IMG/VR virus record: IMGVR_UViG_3300008050_005816
Span: 1-42,879 of that record
Direction: 5' to 3' (one strand)
DNA length: 42,879 nt
Source of the DNA: a virus
Shown: one piece after another, positions 7,619-15,996 of the stretch
Position numbering within the stretch: the first letter of the stretch is position 1
Layout: each line of letters begins with the position of its first letter
The notes under the pieces: generated by a model
The model's input: only the letters and a program-made list of their open reading frames with translations
Told to the model about the DNA's origin: nothing
Database searches by the model: none
Position numbers and translations under genes: made by a program

Positions 7619-9814
7619 ATGGTAAATTATGTAAGTCCTGGTGGATACACCATTGAGAAAGATATTTCTGAATACACTCCATCAATTAATACCTCAATTG
7701 TTGGTGTTGTTGGCTTTGCAGGAAAAGGTCCTGTTAATAAAGCTACTTTGATTACTAGTCAGAATAACCTTGTTACAACTTTTGGTGAGCCCAATGAAGA
7801 TATCACGGGTCAAGGTCTTGAAGGTTCTCTTGAAATTCTAGAGCAAACCAATAGTCTTTATTTCGTCCGTGCTGCGAGTGACTCTGCTGCCGATGCCTCT
7901 GCCACAATGGCTTTAGGTACATGCCCAGCAGTGGTAGTATCTGGTGATACTGCTTATAGGCAAGGTTACGGAGCAAGTCTAGGGCCTGAAATTGCATTTA
8001 GAATTCAGGTTTATGATAACGCCAATGTCGCACAATTTACTGATAACTCAGGGGCAGGAAAAAACTTTTATGTTCCTGCCAATACCGCAGGTAGCCAAGG
8101 AGAAGCTATTAGAAAAGTTATTGGTGGGGGATTAGATGCTGATAAAGTGGGTGTGTTTTTCGATGGGGGAGTTGGTAGTTTTACTACTGGGTTAGGGTTA
8201 TCGGGGGCTATTGTTGGAAGTTTTGCAGGATCAGGAGCTTCTCTTGGAGTATCCGCTTATACAGATAATACTTACACTACAGGACTTTCAGCCCTTAGAT
8301 TGGTAAACCCCGCTAGTGGTGCTACCGATTATGGAATTTCAGGAAATTATGCTTCGGCTGTTAGGTCTTATGGAAGTACTATTACAAGTACTGGTGCCGC
8401 TAACTCCGCTGCTTATAAAATTGAGTCCCTCCATCCTGGGGCAGGATATAATGGAGGAGTTAAAACTGATGGAACCACTAGCGGTAATAGCATTACTGTT
8501 ACTAATCTAGGTTCACAGAATTTTAATATTGCTGTAAATCAAGATGGTACGACTAATGAATTGTTCAAAACCAGCTTTGTTGGGTCGGGATCCTTTATTG
8601 AGGATGTGATCAATACTGGGGAAACTAATACTACCTCTGATACAATCAAAGGAAATCTAGTTAAAAATGGTACAGATGCTACCGCAGCAAAGCTTACTGA
8701 TTTTACTGGTAAGTTAGGAACTTTGATGGGTACTACAGACTTTACGGTAAGTTTTGATTGGTTAGATCCTGTCCCTTCAACTGAGGACGGCACAGGGACT
8801 CCCGATTCTATTACTAGAACCACCATTGATGGAGGAAGATTTAATAAACTTATTGCCGCCGCAGCGACTAGTTTAGCTGGCGGCACTAACGGTGATAGTT
8901 CTGATACTACTACTTCTTTAATTGGCACCGCTGCTACTGATCCAAAAACAGGAATGCAGGCTCTTGATGATCCTACTATTAATATAGGAATTGCCCTTGT
9001 TCCTGGTATTCAGGACCAAGATGTTCAAAATAATTTGATCACACTAGCAGAAACTACTCAAAATTTCCTTACTCTTGTTTCTCCTCCTGTTGCAGTGGGA
9101 ACTGTTCAAGACGCAATTGACTGGAGTAATGGTAAATCCTCCTCTACTGGAGGGTCTAGAACCTCAGCAATCAATAGTTCCTATGCTGCCATCTATTGGC
9201 CCTGGGTCAAAGTCTTCAGCGTCTTTGATGGGAAGGATCGCTGGATTGATCCTGCCGTCTATGGGGCTCGTCAGATGGCTTTCACGGATGCTGTGGCTGA
9301 TAGTTGGTTTGCCCCTGCGGGGTATCGTAGAGGTCGCCTGACGAAGCCTACGGAGGTGGAAGTCAAACTGAACCAAGGTGATAGGGACAGTCTTTATAGT
9401 GGTGGTAATGTGGTCAACCCAATTGTATCATTCCCACAACAGGGGATTACTATCTTTGGACAGAGAACTACTCAACGATCTCCTTCCGCTCTAGATAGAA
9501 TTAATGTCCGCAGACTTATGATTTACATTCGTAAGGTTATCCTTGCTGCTACCCAGAGATTCGTTTTCGAACCAAACGACGAGTTTACTTGGGCGCAAAT
9601 TGAAGGTGTTTTAAACCCCTTCTTGGATGACATTCGCAGACGTAGGGGTATTACTGAATTCCGTGTAGTTTGTGACGAGACAGTGAACACACCTCTTCGA
9701 ATTGATCGTAATGAACTTTGGACTAAGGTTCTCGTTAAGCCTACTAAGACTGCTGAGATCCTCATATTTGAAATTAACCTGACCAACCAATCAGCTCAGT
9801 TAGGTAGCTTATAA
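7619..9814 (+). CDS. 18: Contractile tail sheath protein (gp18-like)
   Basis: A 731-residue subunit of the contractile sheath that drives the tube through the host envelope. The N-terminus has the sheath signature (SPGGYTIEKDISEY, then VGVVGFAGKGPVNKATLITS, then FGEP). The C-terminal third holds the conserved core: PAGYRRG, a LNQGDRDSLY loop, GITIFGQRT, then RINVRRLMIYIRKVI and FVFEPND, ending in a strand pairing region. The middle (about residues 110-470) is a Gly/Ser/Thr-rich, variable insertion, making it longer than T4 gp18 (659). A good ribosome-binding site (TAGGAG) precedes the ATG. The tube gene follows after 11 bases. Confidence 0.95.
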   Translation: MVNYVSPGGYTIEKDISEYTPSINTSIVGVVGFAGKGPVNKATLITSQNNLVTTFGEPNEDITGQGLEGSLEILEQTNSLYFVRAASDSAADASATMALGTCPAVVVSGDTAYRQGYGASLGPEIAFRIQVYDNANVAQFTDNSGAGKNFYVPANTAGSQGEAIRKVIGGGLDADKVGVFFDGGVGSFTTGLGLSGAIVGSFAGSGASLGVSAYTDNTYTTGLSALRLVNPASGATDYGISGNYASAVRSYGSTITSTGAANSAAYKIESLHPGAGYNGGVKTDGTTSGNSITVTNLGSQNFNIAVNQDGTTNELFKTSFVGSGSFIEDVINTGETNTTSDTIKGNLVKNGTDATAAKLTDFTGKLGTLMGTTDFTVSFDWLDPVPSTEDGTGTPDSITRTTIDGGRFNKLIAAAATSLAGGTNGDSSDTTTSLIGTAATDPKTGMQALDDPTINIGIALVPGIQDQDVQNNLITLAETTQNFLTLVSPPVAVGTVQDAIDWSNGKSSSTGGSRTSAINSSYAAIYWPWVKVFSVFDGKDRWIDPAVYGARQMAFTDAVADSWFAPAGYRRGRLTKPTEVEVKLNQGDRDSLYSGGNVVNPIVSFPQQGITIFGQRTTQRSPSALDRINVRRLMIYIRKVILAATQRFVFEPNDEFTWAQIEGVLNPFLDDIRRRRGITEFRVVCDETVNTPLRIDRNELWTKVLVKPTKTAEILIFEINLTNQSAQLGSL

Positions 9815-9825
9815 GGAATTAAAAA

Positions 9826-10422
9826 ATGGCAACATCTTATTACAAGACAAAATATGACCGTAATTTTACCCCTGGTCAGGGTCTCCCCACCATCTCTACG
9901 GATTTAGATTCAGTAAGAGCTTACCAGTTTGAGATTCACTTTTTTGGGCTTCCCGAAGATGTAACTAATCAAGCTGATTTAACTCTTGCTGCTAAGAAAA
10001 TTGGTGGATTGGAAATGAAGAACGAGGCAATTGTGATTGATCGTGTAAATGATAAAGTTCATTATCCAGGAAAAACAACTCCTGGGGAACTCACTGTAGA
10101 CTTCGACAACCTTTATCTTCGTGAGACTGCTTCTGATCTTTATCGTTACTTCCGACATACTTATGACCCTCTTACAGGGGAAATGACTAAGAGTGCTCAA
10201 CCTGGAGGCACCGCTGGTCAAACCTTTAAGGCTGATAAAGTTGAGGTTGTGATGTTAGATAACACGATGACCCCCCACTCCACTATTGAACTTTATGGAG
10301 TCTACCCAACATCTTGGGCAGCATCGGAGTTTAATTACTCTACAAACCAATTTCATCAATTGACAGTAAACTTCAAGTATGATTTCATGAATGTCTATAA
10401 CTACGCTAATCCGACTACCTAA
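9826..10422 (+). CDS. 19: Tail tube protein (gp19-like)
   Basis: A 198-residue protein forming the stacked hexameric rings of the inner tail tube. It shows the gp19 family features: an N-terminal arm, the strand YQFEIHFFG around residue 30, a HYPGKTTPGELTVDFDNL strand pair, a YRYFRHTYDPLTGEM segment, and a C-terminal YGVYPTSWAASEFNYSTNQ followed by a final strand (LTVNFKYDF). Length is close to T4 gp19 (163) and to the longer tubes of environmental T4-like phages. It follows the sheath gene with an AAGGAAT site before the ATG, and a strong hairpin closes the unit. Confidence 0.95.
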   Translation: MATSYYKTKYDRNFTPGQGLPTISTDLDSVRAYQFEIHFFGLPEDVTNQADLTLAAKKIGGLEMKNEAIVIDRVNDKVHYPGKTTPGELTVDFDNLYLRETASDLYRYFRHTYDPLTGEMTKSAQPGGTAGQTFKADKVEVVMLDNTMTPHSTIELYGVYPTSWAASEFNYSTNQFHQLTVNFKYDFMNVYNYANPTT

Positions 10423-10445
10423 TAAGGCCAAGATATAAGCATTGA

Positions 10446-10479
10446 AGGCTCAGTCTGGTATTGCAATCAGACTGAGCCT
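10446..10479 (+). terminator. Terminator hairpin after tube gene
   Basis: A 12-base-pair stem (AGGCTCAGTCTG at 10446-10457 with its complement at 10468-10479) closes a 10-base loop and is followed by CTTTAA. It ends the tail unit just before a TATAAT box and the next gene. Confidence 0.75.
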
Positions 10480-10491
10480 CTTTAACTTAGC

Positions 10492-10497
10492 TATAAT
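10492..10497 (+). promoter_or_regulatory. TATAAT box five bases before an ATG
   Basis: CTATAAT ends at 10497, and the ATG at 10503 begins at the sixth following base, which is where a transcript would normally start. No ribosome-binding site is present. The same layout is found before the genes at 14629 (minus strand) and 42579, and nearly so at 13583. No -35 element is visible. Confidence 0.5.
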
Positions 10498-10502
10498 ATA
10501 AT

Positions 10503-13043
10503 ATGGATTATTTTTCAGAACTATTAGACAGTTACTCAAGGCTTAAGAAGCGTACATTCAAATTAACATACATTAATGAAGCAGAGGAAAAAAAGCCAGA
10601 AGAGGACCCCGCTCTAGGATCACAGGACGAATCAGATTCCGGGTTAGCTGCTGCTGAAAATTTTTTAAAAACTAATCTAACCTCTATCCTAGCTGCTACT
10701 AGCCAATCTAAATTTGAACAGCTCACAGGGGGAACCACCAAAGAGGGTGAACCCATTAGTATTGTTATGTGGCAGGCCAAGGATAAAAACGCTGGTACTG
10801 CCGAAAATCCAATGGGTGTTGATTTTATAAAAGCTAGTCAAGGATATACTCAATTTGGATCTGTTGCTGATATAAAAGGAGTTATTTTAGGCTCTTTTAA
10901 AGCAAAGAAAAGTTTCTCTAAGTTTATATCGTTATTTGTTCCCAAGGGGGAAAAGAAAGATTCCACGGATGCAGATAAGGCTCTAACATCTGACGAAAGA
11001 TTACGGCAACAAGAAGCGGAGATGGCGGCAGCGGCAGAACAAGAGAGAATTGATACCCTGTTTAAGCTTGGAGGAGCTTTTATGCTAATGGGTAGAGATT
11101 CAGAAGAAATTAAATCAGTAGTAAAAAATTTACAAAAATCTTCTGCTGCTATAAGAGATTTTTGTTCAAGTTACCCTGACGCAAAAGAAAACCAGGGAGC
11201 AATAAAAAATATTTGTAGGTCTCCTGGTGCTTATATTGGGGGTATATCTAAATTTGGGTTTGAATACAAGCTTGCGAAAGGAAAAACTATTTCCTATGAT
11301 CCAGAGACAGGGGAACAACTTGGAGCCCAGCCAATTAGCTCTGCATTACTTTTAGAAATTACAGACTCTCATGCTGCTTTAACTAATTTTTTAACCTGCG
11401 ATAAAGATTCTCCCCCTGCGGGTGTAAATAGTTGTAATTGCGCGGGTATGTCTAATCGAGTAGGGTTTTTGAATGAAAAATTGGTATTATTTGGATCTGA
11501 GACTACTCAAGGAGTGGTATTCAAACCTAATTCTATGCAAGAGTTAGCTGCAAGTATGATGTTTCAGAAGTGTGGTTCTGACCAAGGTTCCTATACGAAT
11601 ATTGTTGCTTCCACATTAGCTACTAATACAATTAATACCATTAAGGGAACTTTTAACGAGTTGATTCTGCAAGCAGGAGTAGGTTTCCTAAGTGCAAAAA
11701 CCCCTGAAGAAAAGCACACTGCTTTTTCTAACCTAGCATATGAGATTAATAAAAAGCGATCTAATTTACTTGCTTATGCTAAAATTCAAGAACAGAAATC
11801 AGATATAGCTCTAGGTCTTGATGAAGCGTTTGATACCGAAACGCTTCTAGAGCAAGCTGGAATTGCTTCTGATCCAAAAAGCCTTCAGACTTGGTTTTTA
11901 CAAGAACTTAAATATCAATGGGATTTTCTTAAACTAGTAGATGCAGATGGAGTTTTATCCACAGGAAAAGAGGTCCTAACAGGCGATAGAGCTGACACAA
12001 AACTTCTTTACAAAGACGAAAACAAGTTAAGAGAAGTAGCTAAATTTTTTGGTATAGATTTTAAAAATAAGTCCTTAGAGAAAGATCCTGAAAGCGGAAT
12101 GTTTGTTTTAGGAGTTGGGCAAAAAAGGCAGCATAATATTTTGGATGGTATAAAGCAAGGAGAGATAAACTCAATTAGGCGACAAAAGATCCTTATGTCT
12201 GAGAATGCTAGTGCCCAAGATAAAAATCTAAAAGGGGGTTTCTTTAGTACTATTCGTAAGATGCAATTTCCTTCATCAAGTAGTACTAGATTTAATAGCG
12301 CCCTTAAATTTTATGAAGATATAGAAAATACTATTGAAAAGAACACAGAAAAATTAACCAAGTCTACCACTTATAGTAATAATGGCAGTACCAAGCTTTT
12401 AACTCCTTCAAAAATTATATCTAATTTAACAGGTATTGTAAAAGAATCTCTAAGCTTTTCTCAGCTACAAGGTACGCCTTTAGGTAAAGCCATGTTTAAT
12501 TTAGATGGATCTGAATTAGATTTTTCTGACCCAATTATTCAAAAAAGATTAGCTGAGGTTGTTCAAAGAACTGCTAGATTTAAAATGTACAATGATGCTC
12601 TTGAGGGGGATGACCCAGATAAAAAACAAGCTGCTAGAGACGCACTAATTAGAGCATCTCTTATTTCTGGAGCTAATGATACTCCCATTGTTCAACTAGT
12701 GACAATTGACGCTGGGAAAAGTTTTGCTGTTAATCATAACGAAGCTTTCGAAGCTGTTTGTAAGGCCAATAATGATAATCCAGAATCCTTAGAAGTCAAA
12801 ATTTCAGGTTTTACAGTCACCTTTACTACTCCTGAAGGTATATCTTATTCCTATAGTCAAGAGCGTTCTGAGGGTTCTGATGGTGCTCCTGTAACTCGTA
12901 GTCTAACTAAAATGAAGCAGGAAACTTTAAGAAAGCTTACTAAAATCAAGTCTAAGTCTGGTGCTACTAATGAAAGTACTCTTCATAAATACTTGGAAGG
13001 TCAAAAAAAGTTACTTGAAGTTTTGCTTAATCAAACCAAATAG
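10503..13043 (+). CDS. Large protein of unknown function, possible virion protein
   Basis: An 846-residue protein with no domain I recognise. The start MDYFSELLDSYSRLKKRTFKLTYINE, followed by an acidic linker, could be a targeting or cleavable N-terminus of a virion protein. The body is mixed helical, with a small Cys cluster (CDKDSPPAGVNSCNC, about residues 299-313), a long charged middle part and a C-terminal beta-rich stretch (VKISGFTVTFTTPEG). There are no membrane segments and no nuclease or ATPase motifs. It is transcribed after the tail-tube terminator from its own TATAAT box, and its 3' end overlaps the minus-strand nuclease gene by 17 bases. An internal head protein or a late accessory protein are both possible. 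Confidence 0.7.
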   Translation: MDYFSELLDSYSRLKKRTFKLTYINEAEEKKPEEDPALGSQDESDSGLAAAENFLKTNLTSILAATSQSKFEQLTGGTTKEGEPISIVMWQAKDKNAGTAENPMGVDFIKASQGYTQFGSVADIKGVILGSFKAKKSFSKFISLFVPKGEKKDSTDADKALTSDERLRQQEAEMAAAAEQERIDTLFKLGGAFMLMGRDSEEIKSVVKNLQKSSAAIRDFCSSYPDAKENQGAIKNICRSPGAYIGGISKFGFEYKLAKGKTISYDPETGEQLGAQPISSALLLEITDSHAALTNFLTCDKDSPPAGVNSCNCAGMSNRVGFLNEKLVLFGSETTQGVVFKPNSMQELAASMMFQKCGSDQGSYTNIVASTLATNTINTIKGTFNELILQAGVGFLSAKTPEEKHTAFSNLAYEINKKRSNLLAYAKIQEQKSDIALGLDEAFDTETLLEQAGIASDPKSLQTWFLQELKYQWDFLKLVDADGVLSTGKEVLTGDRADTKLLYKDENKLREVAKFFGIDFKNKSLEKDPESGMFVLGVGQKRQHNILDGIKQGEINSIRRQKILMSENASAQDKNLKGGFFSTIRKMQFPSSSSTRFNSALKFYEDIENTIEKNTEKLTKSTTYSNNGSTKLLTPSKIISNLTGIVKESLSFSQLQGTPLGKAMFNLDGSELDFSDPIIQKRLAEVVQRTARFKMYNDALEGDDPDKKQAARDALIRASLISGANDTPIVQLVTIDAGKSFAVNHNEAFEAVCKANNDNPESLEVKISGFTVTFTTPEGISYSYSQERSEGSDGAPVTRSLTKMKQETLRKLTKIKSKSGATNESTLHKYLEGQKKLLEVLLNQTK

Positions 13044-13554
13044 AATCCAAGTCCTTTAGCAATTGATCAAACTTATATATTCTGTAAGATGCTTTGTAAA
13101 ATCCTTGCCTCTTATGAATTTCAATATACGGAAATGGATTTATTGGCTTAACAGAATCTGGTACAATGGCTAGGGTTGGATGCCTATCCTGTTTAAATAT
13201 CACCATAGGTATTTTGTCGCATTTATCTGAATCTTTTTCACATTGGTCTAAAAAACCCCACAGGTCCGAACTATAATTATATAAACTATATAAGTTTTCC
13301 TTATTATATCCTTTCTTACACTCTATACAAAATTTGAAATCCTTTGGGGTTATTAAATCACCGTATATTTTTAAGTGATCAGGTAGAGTATGTGTAGTAG
13401 CAAAAGCACCTGACCCTGGGGTTCTAGAGAATTCTGTAGTATTAAATCTATTATTAAGGGCTTTGGCTATCTGTCTTTCAAAGGTTGAGCCTTTAGTCCT
13501 GCTGTTTACTCGCTTTTTCTTCTTCAATGCAGAAATATCATAATTGTCGTCCAT
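13027..13554 (-). CDS. PD-(D/E)XK nuclease, Holliday-junction-resolvase-like
   Basis: A 175-residue nuclease of the PD-(D/E)XK fold. Catalytic residues are visible in order: Glu26 in GSTFERQIAKALN, Asp66 in YGDLI, and Glu78-x-Lys80 in FCIECKKG, with the basic FSRTPGSGAF loop between, as in archaeal-type resolvases and related phage endonucleases. A Lys/Arg-rich N-terminus (KKKKRVNSRTKG) may bind DNA. It may resolve recombination intermediates before packaging, replacing T4 gp49, which is not seen here; this role is inferred. The gene is divergent from the one at 13583 and shares a near-palindromic TATAAT region with it. An AGAGGG site precedes its ATG. Confidence 0.75.
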   Translation of the reverse strand: MDDNYDISALKKKKRVNSRTKGSTFERQIAKALNNRFNTTEFSRTPGSGAFATTHTLPDHLKIYGDLITPKDFKFCIECKKGYNKENLYSLYNYSSDLWGFLDQCEKDSDKCDKIPMVIFKQDRHPTLAIVPDSVKPINPFPYIEIHKRQGFYKASYRIYKFDQLLKDLDSIWFD

Positions 13555-13568
13555 AATTTACCCTCTGT

Positions 13569-13581
13569 ACTATAATAGTAA
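13569..13581. promoter_or_regulatory. Near-palindromic bidirectional promoter TACTATAATAGTA
   Basis: The 13-base TACTATAATAGTA is its own reverse complement except for the central base. It lies between the divergent nuclease gene (minus, start 13554) and the gene at 13583 (plus), giving TATAAT on one strand and TATTAT on the other. On the plus strand it is only six bases from the ATG. Confidence 0.45.
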
Positions 13582-13582
13582 G

Positions 13583-13975
13583 ATGGATACTGAACAAACA
13601 GGTATTAAGCTAGATGTTAATAAGTGGAAAATCCGTATTGAAGAGCGGAGCAAGAATCGTATGAAGCTACAAATTAAACTTTCGAAGGATGAAGCTATTG
13701 CTTTTAAAAATTTCTCTGATGTATGTAAGCCCCAGGAGATTACAGATGATTCCTTCATCAAGACTGTGTTTATCACTGGGATCGAGGCTTTGAACAAGCA
13801 ACTTGCAGAGATGGTACAGAAGTACGCTGCTGAGAATAAAGAGGAGCTTGCATCTTCAGGAATTACTGTTATCGAAGATGAGGATGGGGAAGTACGCCTA
13901 GCGGAAACTGATTCCTTGGAGTCTCAAGTTTCAGGAAGCTCTGATTTTGTGGCCCCAAAGAAGTACGAAGGCTAA
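13583..13975 (+). CDS. Conserved-looking hypothetical protein upstream of sigma gene region
   Basis: A 130-residue protein. The frame could be opened from 13544, but that would overlap the divergent nuclease start and the TATAAT box, so the ATG at 13583 (MDTEQTGIKL) is preferred. The core (RMKLQIKLSKDEAIAFKNFS, then DDSFIKTVFITGIEALNKQL) looks like a strand followed by helices, compatible with a small regulatory or DNA-binding protein; the C-terminal 45 residues are acidic and probably disordered. I recall similar proteins in marine T4-like phages but no assigned role. Its stop codon overlaps the next start by one base (TAATG). Confidence 0.65.
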   Translation: MDTEQTGIKLDVNKWKIRIEERSKNRMKLQIKLSKDEAIAFKNFSDVCKPQEITDDSFIKTVFITGIEALNKQLAEMVQKYAAENKEELASSGITVIEDEDGEVRLAETDSLESQVSGSSDFVAPKKYEG

Positions 13976-14295
13976 TGTTCAAATTAAACTTTCTGAAAAA
14001 GGAAAATGATCTAAATAAGATCATTAAACAACAGAGAAGGGAAAGATCAGCTATAAACATTTTGTTTGTATCCCTGTGGGATAAACATTCTAAATCTTTA
14101 GTTGATAAGATTAAGAAGCGGTATGAAAACTCTCATCGGGGCCAGCCTCTTTTTATTGTAGATAGTTTTCATATGCCTCATAGTTTTGTTATTTATAACA
14201 CTACTAAGTTGCCCCACCTAGTACGCTTGACCAATAGAGGAATTCAATCAGAGGATTATCTTTCTATGATTGAGAAGACTTTAAAGATTACATAA
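13975..14295 (+). CDS. Thioredoxin-fold-like protein lacking the redox cysteines
   Basis: A 106-residue protein. After a charged N-terminal helix comes a strand and the motif W-D-K-H-S-K, which sits where thioredoxins have W-C-G-P-C-K; the following VDKIKKRY matches the next helix. Later KLPHLVRLTNRG resembles the cis-proline strand and turn (P-T-L-x-L-F-x-x-G), and a final helix (DYLSMIEKTL) follows. Both cysteines are replaced (Asp and Ser), so it should be redox-inactive if this fold assignment is right. It overlaps the minus-strand sigma gene tail to tail by eight bases. A protein-binding role is conceivable but unproven. Confidence 0.55.
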   Translation: MFKLNFLKKENDLNKIIKQQRRERSAINILFVSLWDKHSKSLVDKIKKRYENSHRGQPLFIVDSFHMPHSFVIYNTTKLPHLVRLTNRGIQSEDYLSMIEKTLKIT

Positions 14296-14629
14296 AATCA
14301 TCTTTGCGCCTCTCAATGTAATTTTCTATTTTTTTTGTATACTTTTTATCCCGTGTGTATTGTAATTTTAAATTGTTTACAATTATTGTAGTAAAATAGT
14401 TGAAAGCTGATCCTTTTTTAGGTTTGAAGTTTTTTACCGTTTTCAGTACTAGAGTAAAGCATTCTTGTTTAGCATCATCGGGATCTACTTTGAACTTAAA
14501 AGAGTCTATAATATTAGTAATTAATAAATCAAATAAACAAACTAACTCTTCTTCGTAATCTTTTGGACCCTGTTGGTATAATAGAATGATTTCTTCGAAG
14601 CGTTTATTGTCGATATAATAGTTTTCCAT
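14288..14629 (-). CDS. 55: Late-transcription sigma factor (gp55-like)
   Basis: A 113-residue sigma-70 family protein. The visible core is region 2: DPDDAKQECFTLVLKTVKNF, then KPKKGSAFNYFTTIIVNNL, then a basic helix (QYTRDKKYTKK). In T4, gp55 binds RNA polymerase and reads the TATAAATA late promoters through the sliding clamp; TATAAATA boxes occur here at 859 and 3306. It is shorter than T4 gp55 (185 residues) and seems to be little more than region 2. Its own ATG lies directly after a TATAAT box with five bases between, without a ribosome-binding site. It is divergent from the polymerase gene. Confidence 0.75.
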   Translation of the reverse strand: MENYYIDNKRFEEIILLYQQGPKDYEEELVCLFDLLITNIIDSFKFKVDPDDAKQECFTLVLKTVKNFKPKKGSAFNYFTTIIVNNLKLQYTRDKKYTKKIENYIERRKDDFM

Positions 14630-14634
14630 AACTT

Positions 14635-14640
14635 ATTATA
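14635..14640 (-). promoter_or_regulatory. TATAAT box five bases before sigma-factor ATG
   Basis: On the minus strand CTATAAT-AAGTT-ATGGA places the predicted transcription start on the A of the ATG at 14629. The complementary TTATTATAGG may serve the plus-strand polymerase gene at 14663. Confidence 0.5.
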
Positions 14641-14662
14641 GGCTTATTTTTTAGGGGATACC

Positions 14663-15718
14663 ATGGGTTACGAGTTTTGGGAAGGATCGCAAGAGGGGAC
14701 TGAGTTAGATAAATTATACTCAGGTCATAAAACATACGGGGATAATCCTTTATGTGAGGGCTGTTCGATACTGAAAAAAAGCAAGCCTTGCTATTCGGTC
14801 ATGGACTATGTGGGACTTAAGGAATCCCCTGTGTTGTTTCTATCAGACTCTGTAAAATATAAGCTAGGAAATACTACTGCCTTTAGCAAAGCAGAAACTG
14901 CCCTTATTAGAGAATCATATAAGGAAGATTTTCAAGCGGCAGCGGCAGTAAAATGCCCATCAGTTAAAGATAAAGATATTACTCCTGCTGATATGGGCAT
15001 TTGCCGAGTACACTTGGAGGCTACCATTGATAAGGTTAAACCAAAACTGGTTTTCCCTTGTGGTAATCTAGCTATGAAGATGCTTGTTAAGAAGAGTGGT
15101 ATCACAAATAAGAGGGGTAAGTCTTATGCGTTTACAACTGCTTTGGGGCATAGTTGTACTGTTGTTCCTCTTTACCACCCAAGTTCCTGTATCATGGAAC
15201 CTCGTCATCTCCCCCTCTTCAAAAAAGATATTCAAAATGCTTATGAGAAGTATATCCTAGGCAGGAAGAATGAAGGAAACTTTTCATACGAAGTTCTTAT
15301 GGAGATAGACCAAGTACAGGCTATTGCGGACAGGCTAAAAGATTCTAAGGAGGCTATAGCAGTAGATCTTGAGACCACAGGGCTGAACTTTTTGAAGGAT
15401 AGTATTATGTCAATTTCTTTCACCACTAGGGAGGAAACATATGTTATCCCTTTAGACCACAAAGACAGTCCTTTTAGAGATTGGAGACAATCTGCCCCGC
15501 AGGTTTGGAACTACCTCAGGCAAATTTTAGAGAATCCTAAGAGCAGGAAGGTATTTCATAATGCTAAGTTTGATCTAAAGTTCCTGATTAACTATGGAAT
15601 CTATACTAAGAATGTGTGGGACACTAAGATCATGCACCACTTACTAGATGAGAATATGCCTAAGAGTTTGATGGACCTTACTAAACTTTACTTCGCTAAC
15701 GAGCTAGAAGATCTTTAA
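14663..15718 (+). CDS. DNA polymerase A, N-terminal piece: UDG-like domain plus half of 3'-5' exonuclease
   Basis: A 351-residue protein. Residues about 30-195 resemble family 4/5 uracil-DNA glycosylases: cysteines C31 and C34, then C98 and C114, fit an iron-sulphur cluster, and KLVFPCGNLAMKMLV, TNKRGK and PLYHPSS match later family motifs. The catalytic GE(A/G)PG motif is not seen where expected (LFLSDSVKY), so it may be non-catalytic. Residues 231-351 are the DnaQ-like proofreading exonuclease with Exo I (VDLETTG, D235/E237) and Exo II (FHNAKFDLKFL). The frame stops at LYFANELEDL before Exo III, which lies in the separate frame at 16288. A TAGGGG site precedes the ATG. Confidence 0.85.
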   Translation: MGYEFWEGSQEGTELDKLYSGHKTYGDNPLCEGCSILKKSKPCYSVMDYVGLKESPVLFLSDSVKYKLGNTTAFSKAETALIRESYKEDFQAAAAVKCPSVKDKDITPADMGICRVHLEATIDKVKPKLVFPCGNLAMKMLVKKSGITNKRGKSYAFTTALGHSCTVVPLYHPSSCIMEPRHLPLFKKDIQNAYEKYILGRKNEGNFSYEVLMEIDQVQAIADRLKDSKEAIAVDLETTGLNFLKDSIMSISFTTREETYVIPLDHKDSPFRDWRQSAPQVWNYLRQILENPKSRKVFHNAKFDLKFLINYGIYTKNVWDTKIMHHLLDENMPKSLMDLTKLYFANELEDL

Positions 15719-15728
15719 TTACCTACGA

Positions 15729-15992
15729 CTATCCCCGATTCTCCTTGGCCCGATTCTCCTTGGATTGGTGTGCCATTCCCGATGATACAGATCTGTGGCC
15801 TGCCTTCTTAAGGCTCTCCCTTCTCTTTTTATTTACTTTGGCAGTTTTGGGATCTTTTAGCTCTCGATTTGCCATTTCTTGTCCAATTTTAAAGGCTCGT
15901 TGGGTGTCTGTCCCAACATCCCTACCTAACCCTAAAGCTTCAGTTACAAAGTAAGCCATCGTAGTGTATAATTCTATTTTAGATTCTTTCAT
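15729..15992 (-). CDS. Small basic protein inside split polymerase (copy 2)
   Basis: An 87-residue basic protein encoded on the strand opposite to the polymerase, inside its interrupted coding region. The frame is open to 16037, but the ATG at 15992 is preferred: it follows the stop of the neighbouring gene by four bases and has AGGA upstream. Its N-terminus MKESKIELYTTMAYFVTEALGLG is similar to that of the neighbour (ESxxxxYxTMGxxVAEGL), so the two are probably tandem paralogs; the C-terminal half is Lys/Arg-rich. The YTTMAYFVTEALGL segment (15927-15968) also matches motifs in the basic proteins at 1-827 and 4395-5573. No function is known. Confidence 0.65.
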   Translation of the reverse strand: MKESKIELYTTMAYFVTEALGLGRDVGTDTQRAFKIGQEMANRELKDPKTAKVNKKRRESLKKAGHRSVSSGMAHQSKENRAKENRG

Positions 15993-15996
15993 GATA

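Noticed and set aside
1806-9786. Minus-strand open frames across the capsid and tail genes
   Set aside because: They mirror the codon pattern of clear plus-strand genes, lack ribosome-binding sites and show no recognisable motifs.
15745-15954. Plus-strand 69-residue frame in the polymerase gap
   Set aside because: It is the shadow of the minus-strand basic-protein gene, which has a promoter, ribosome-binding site and paralog.
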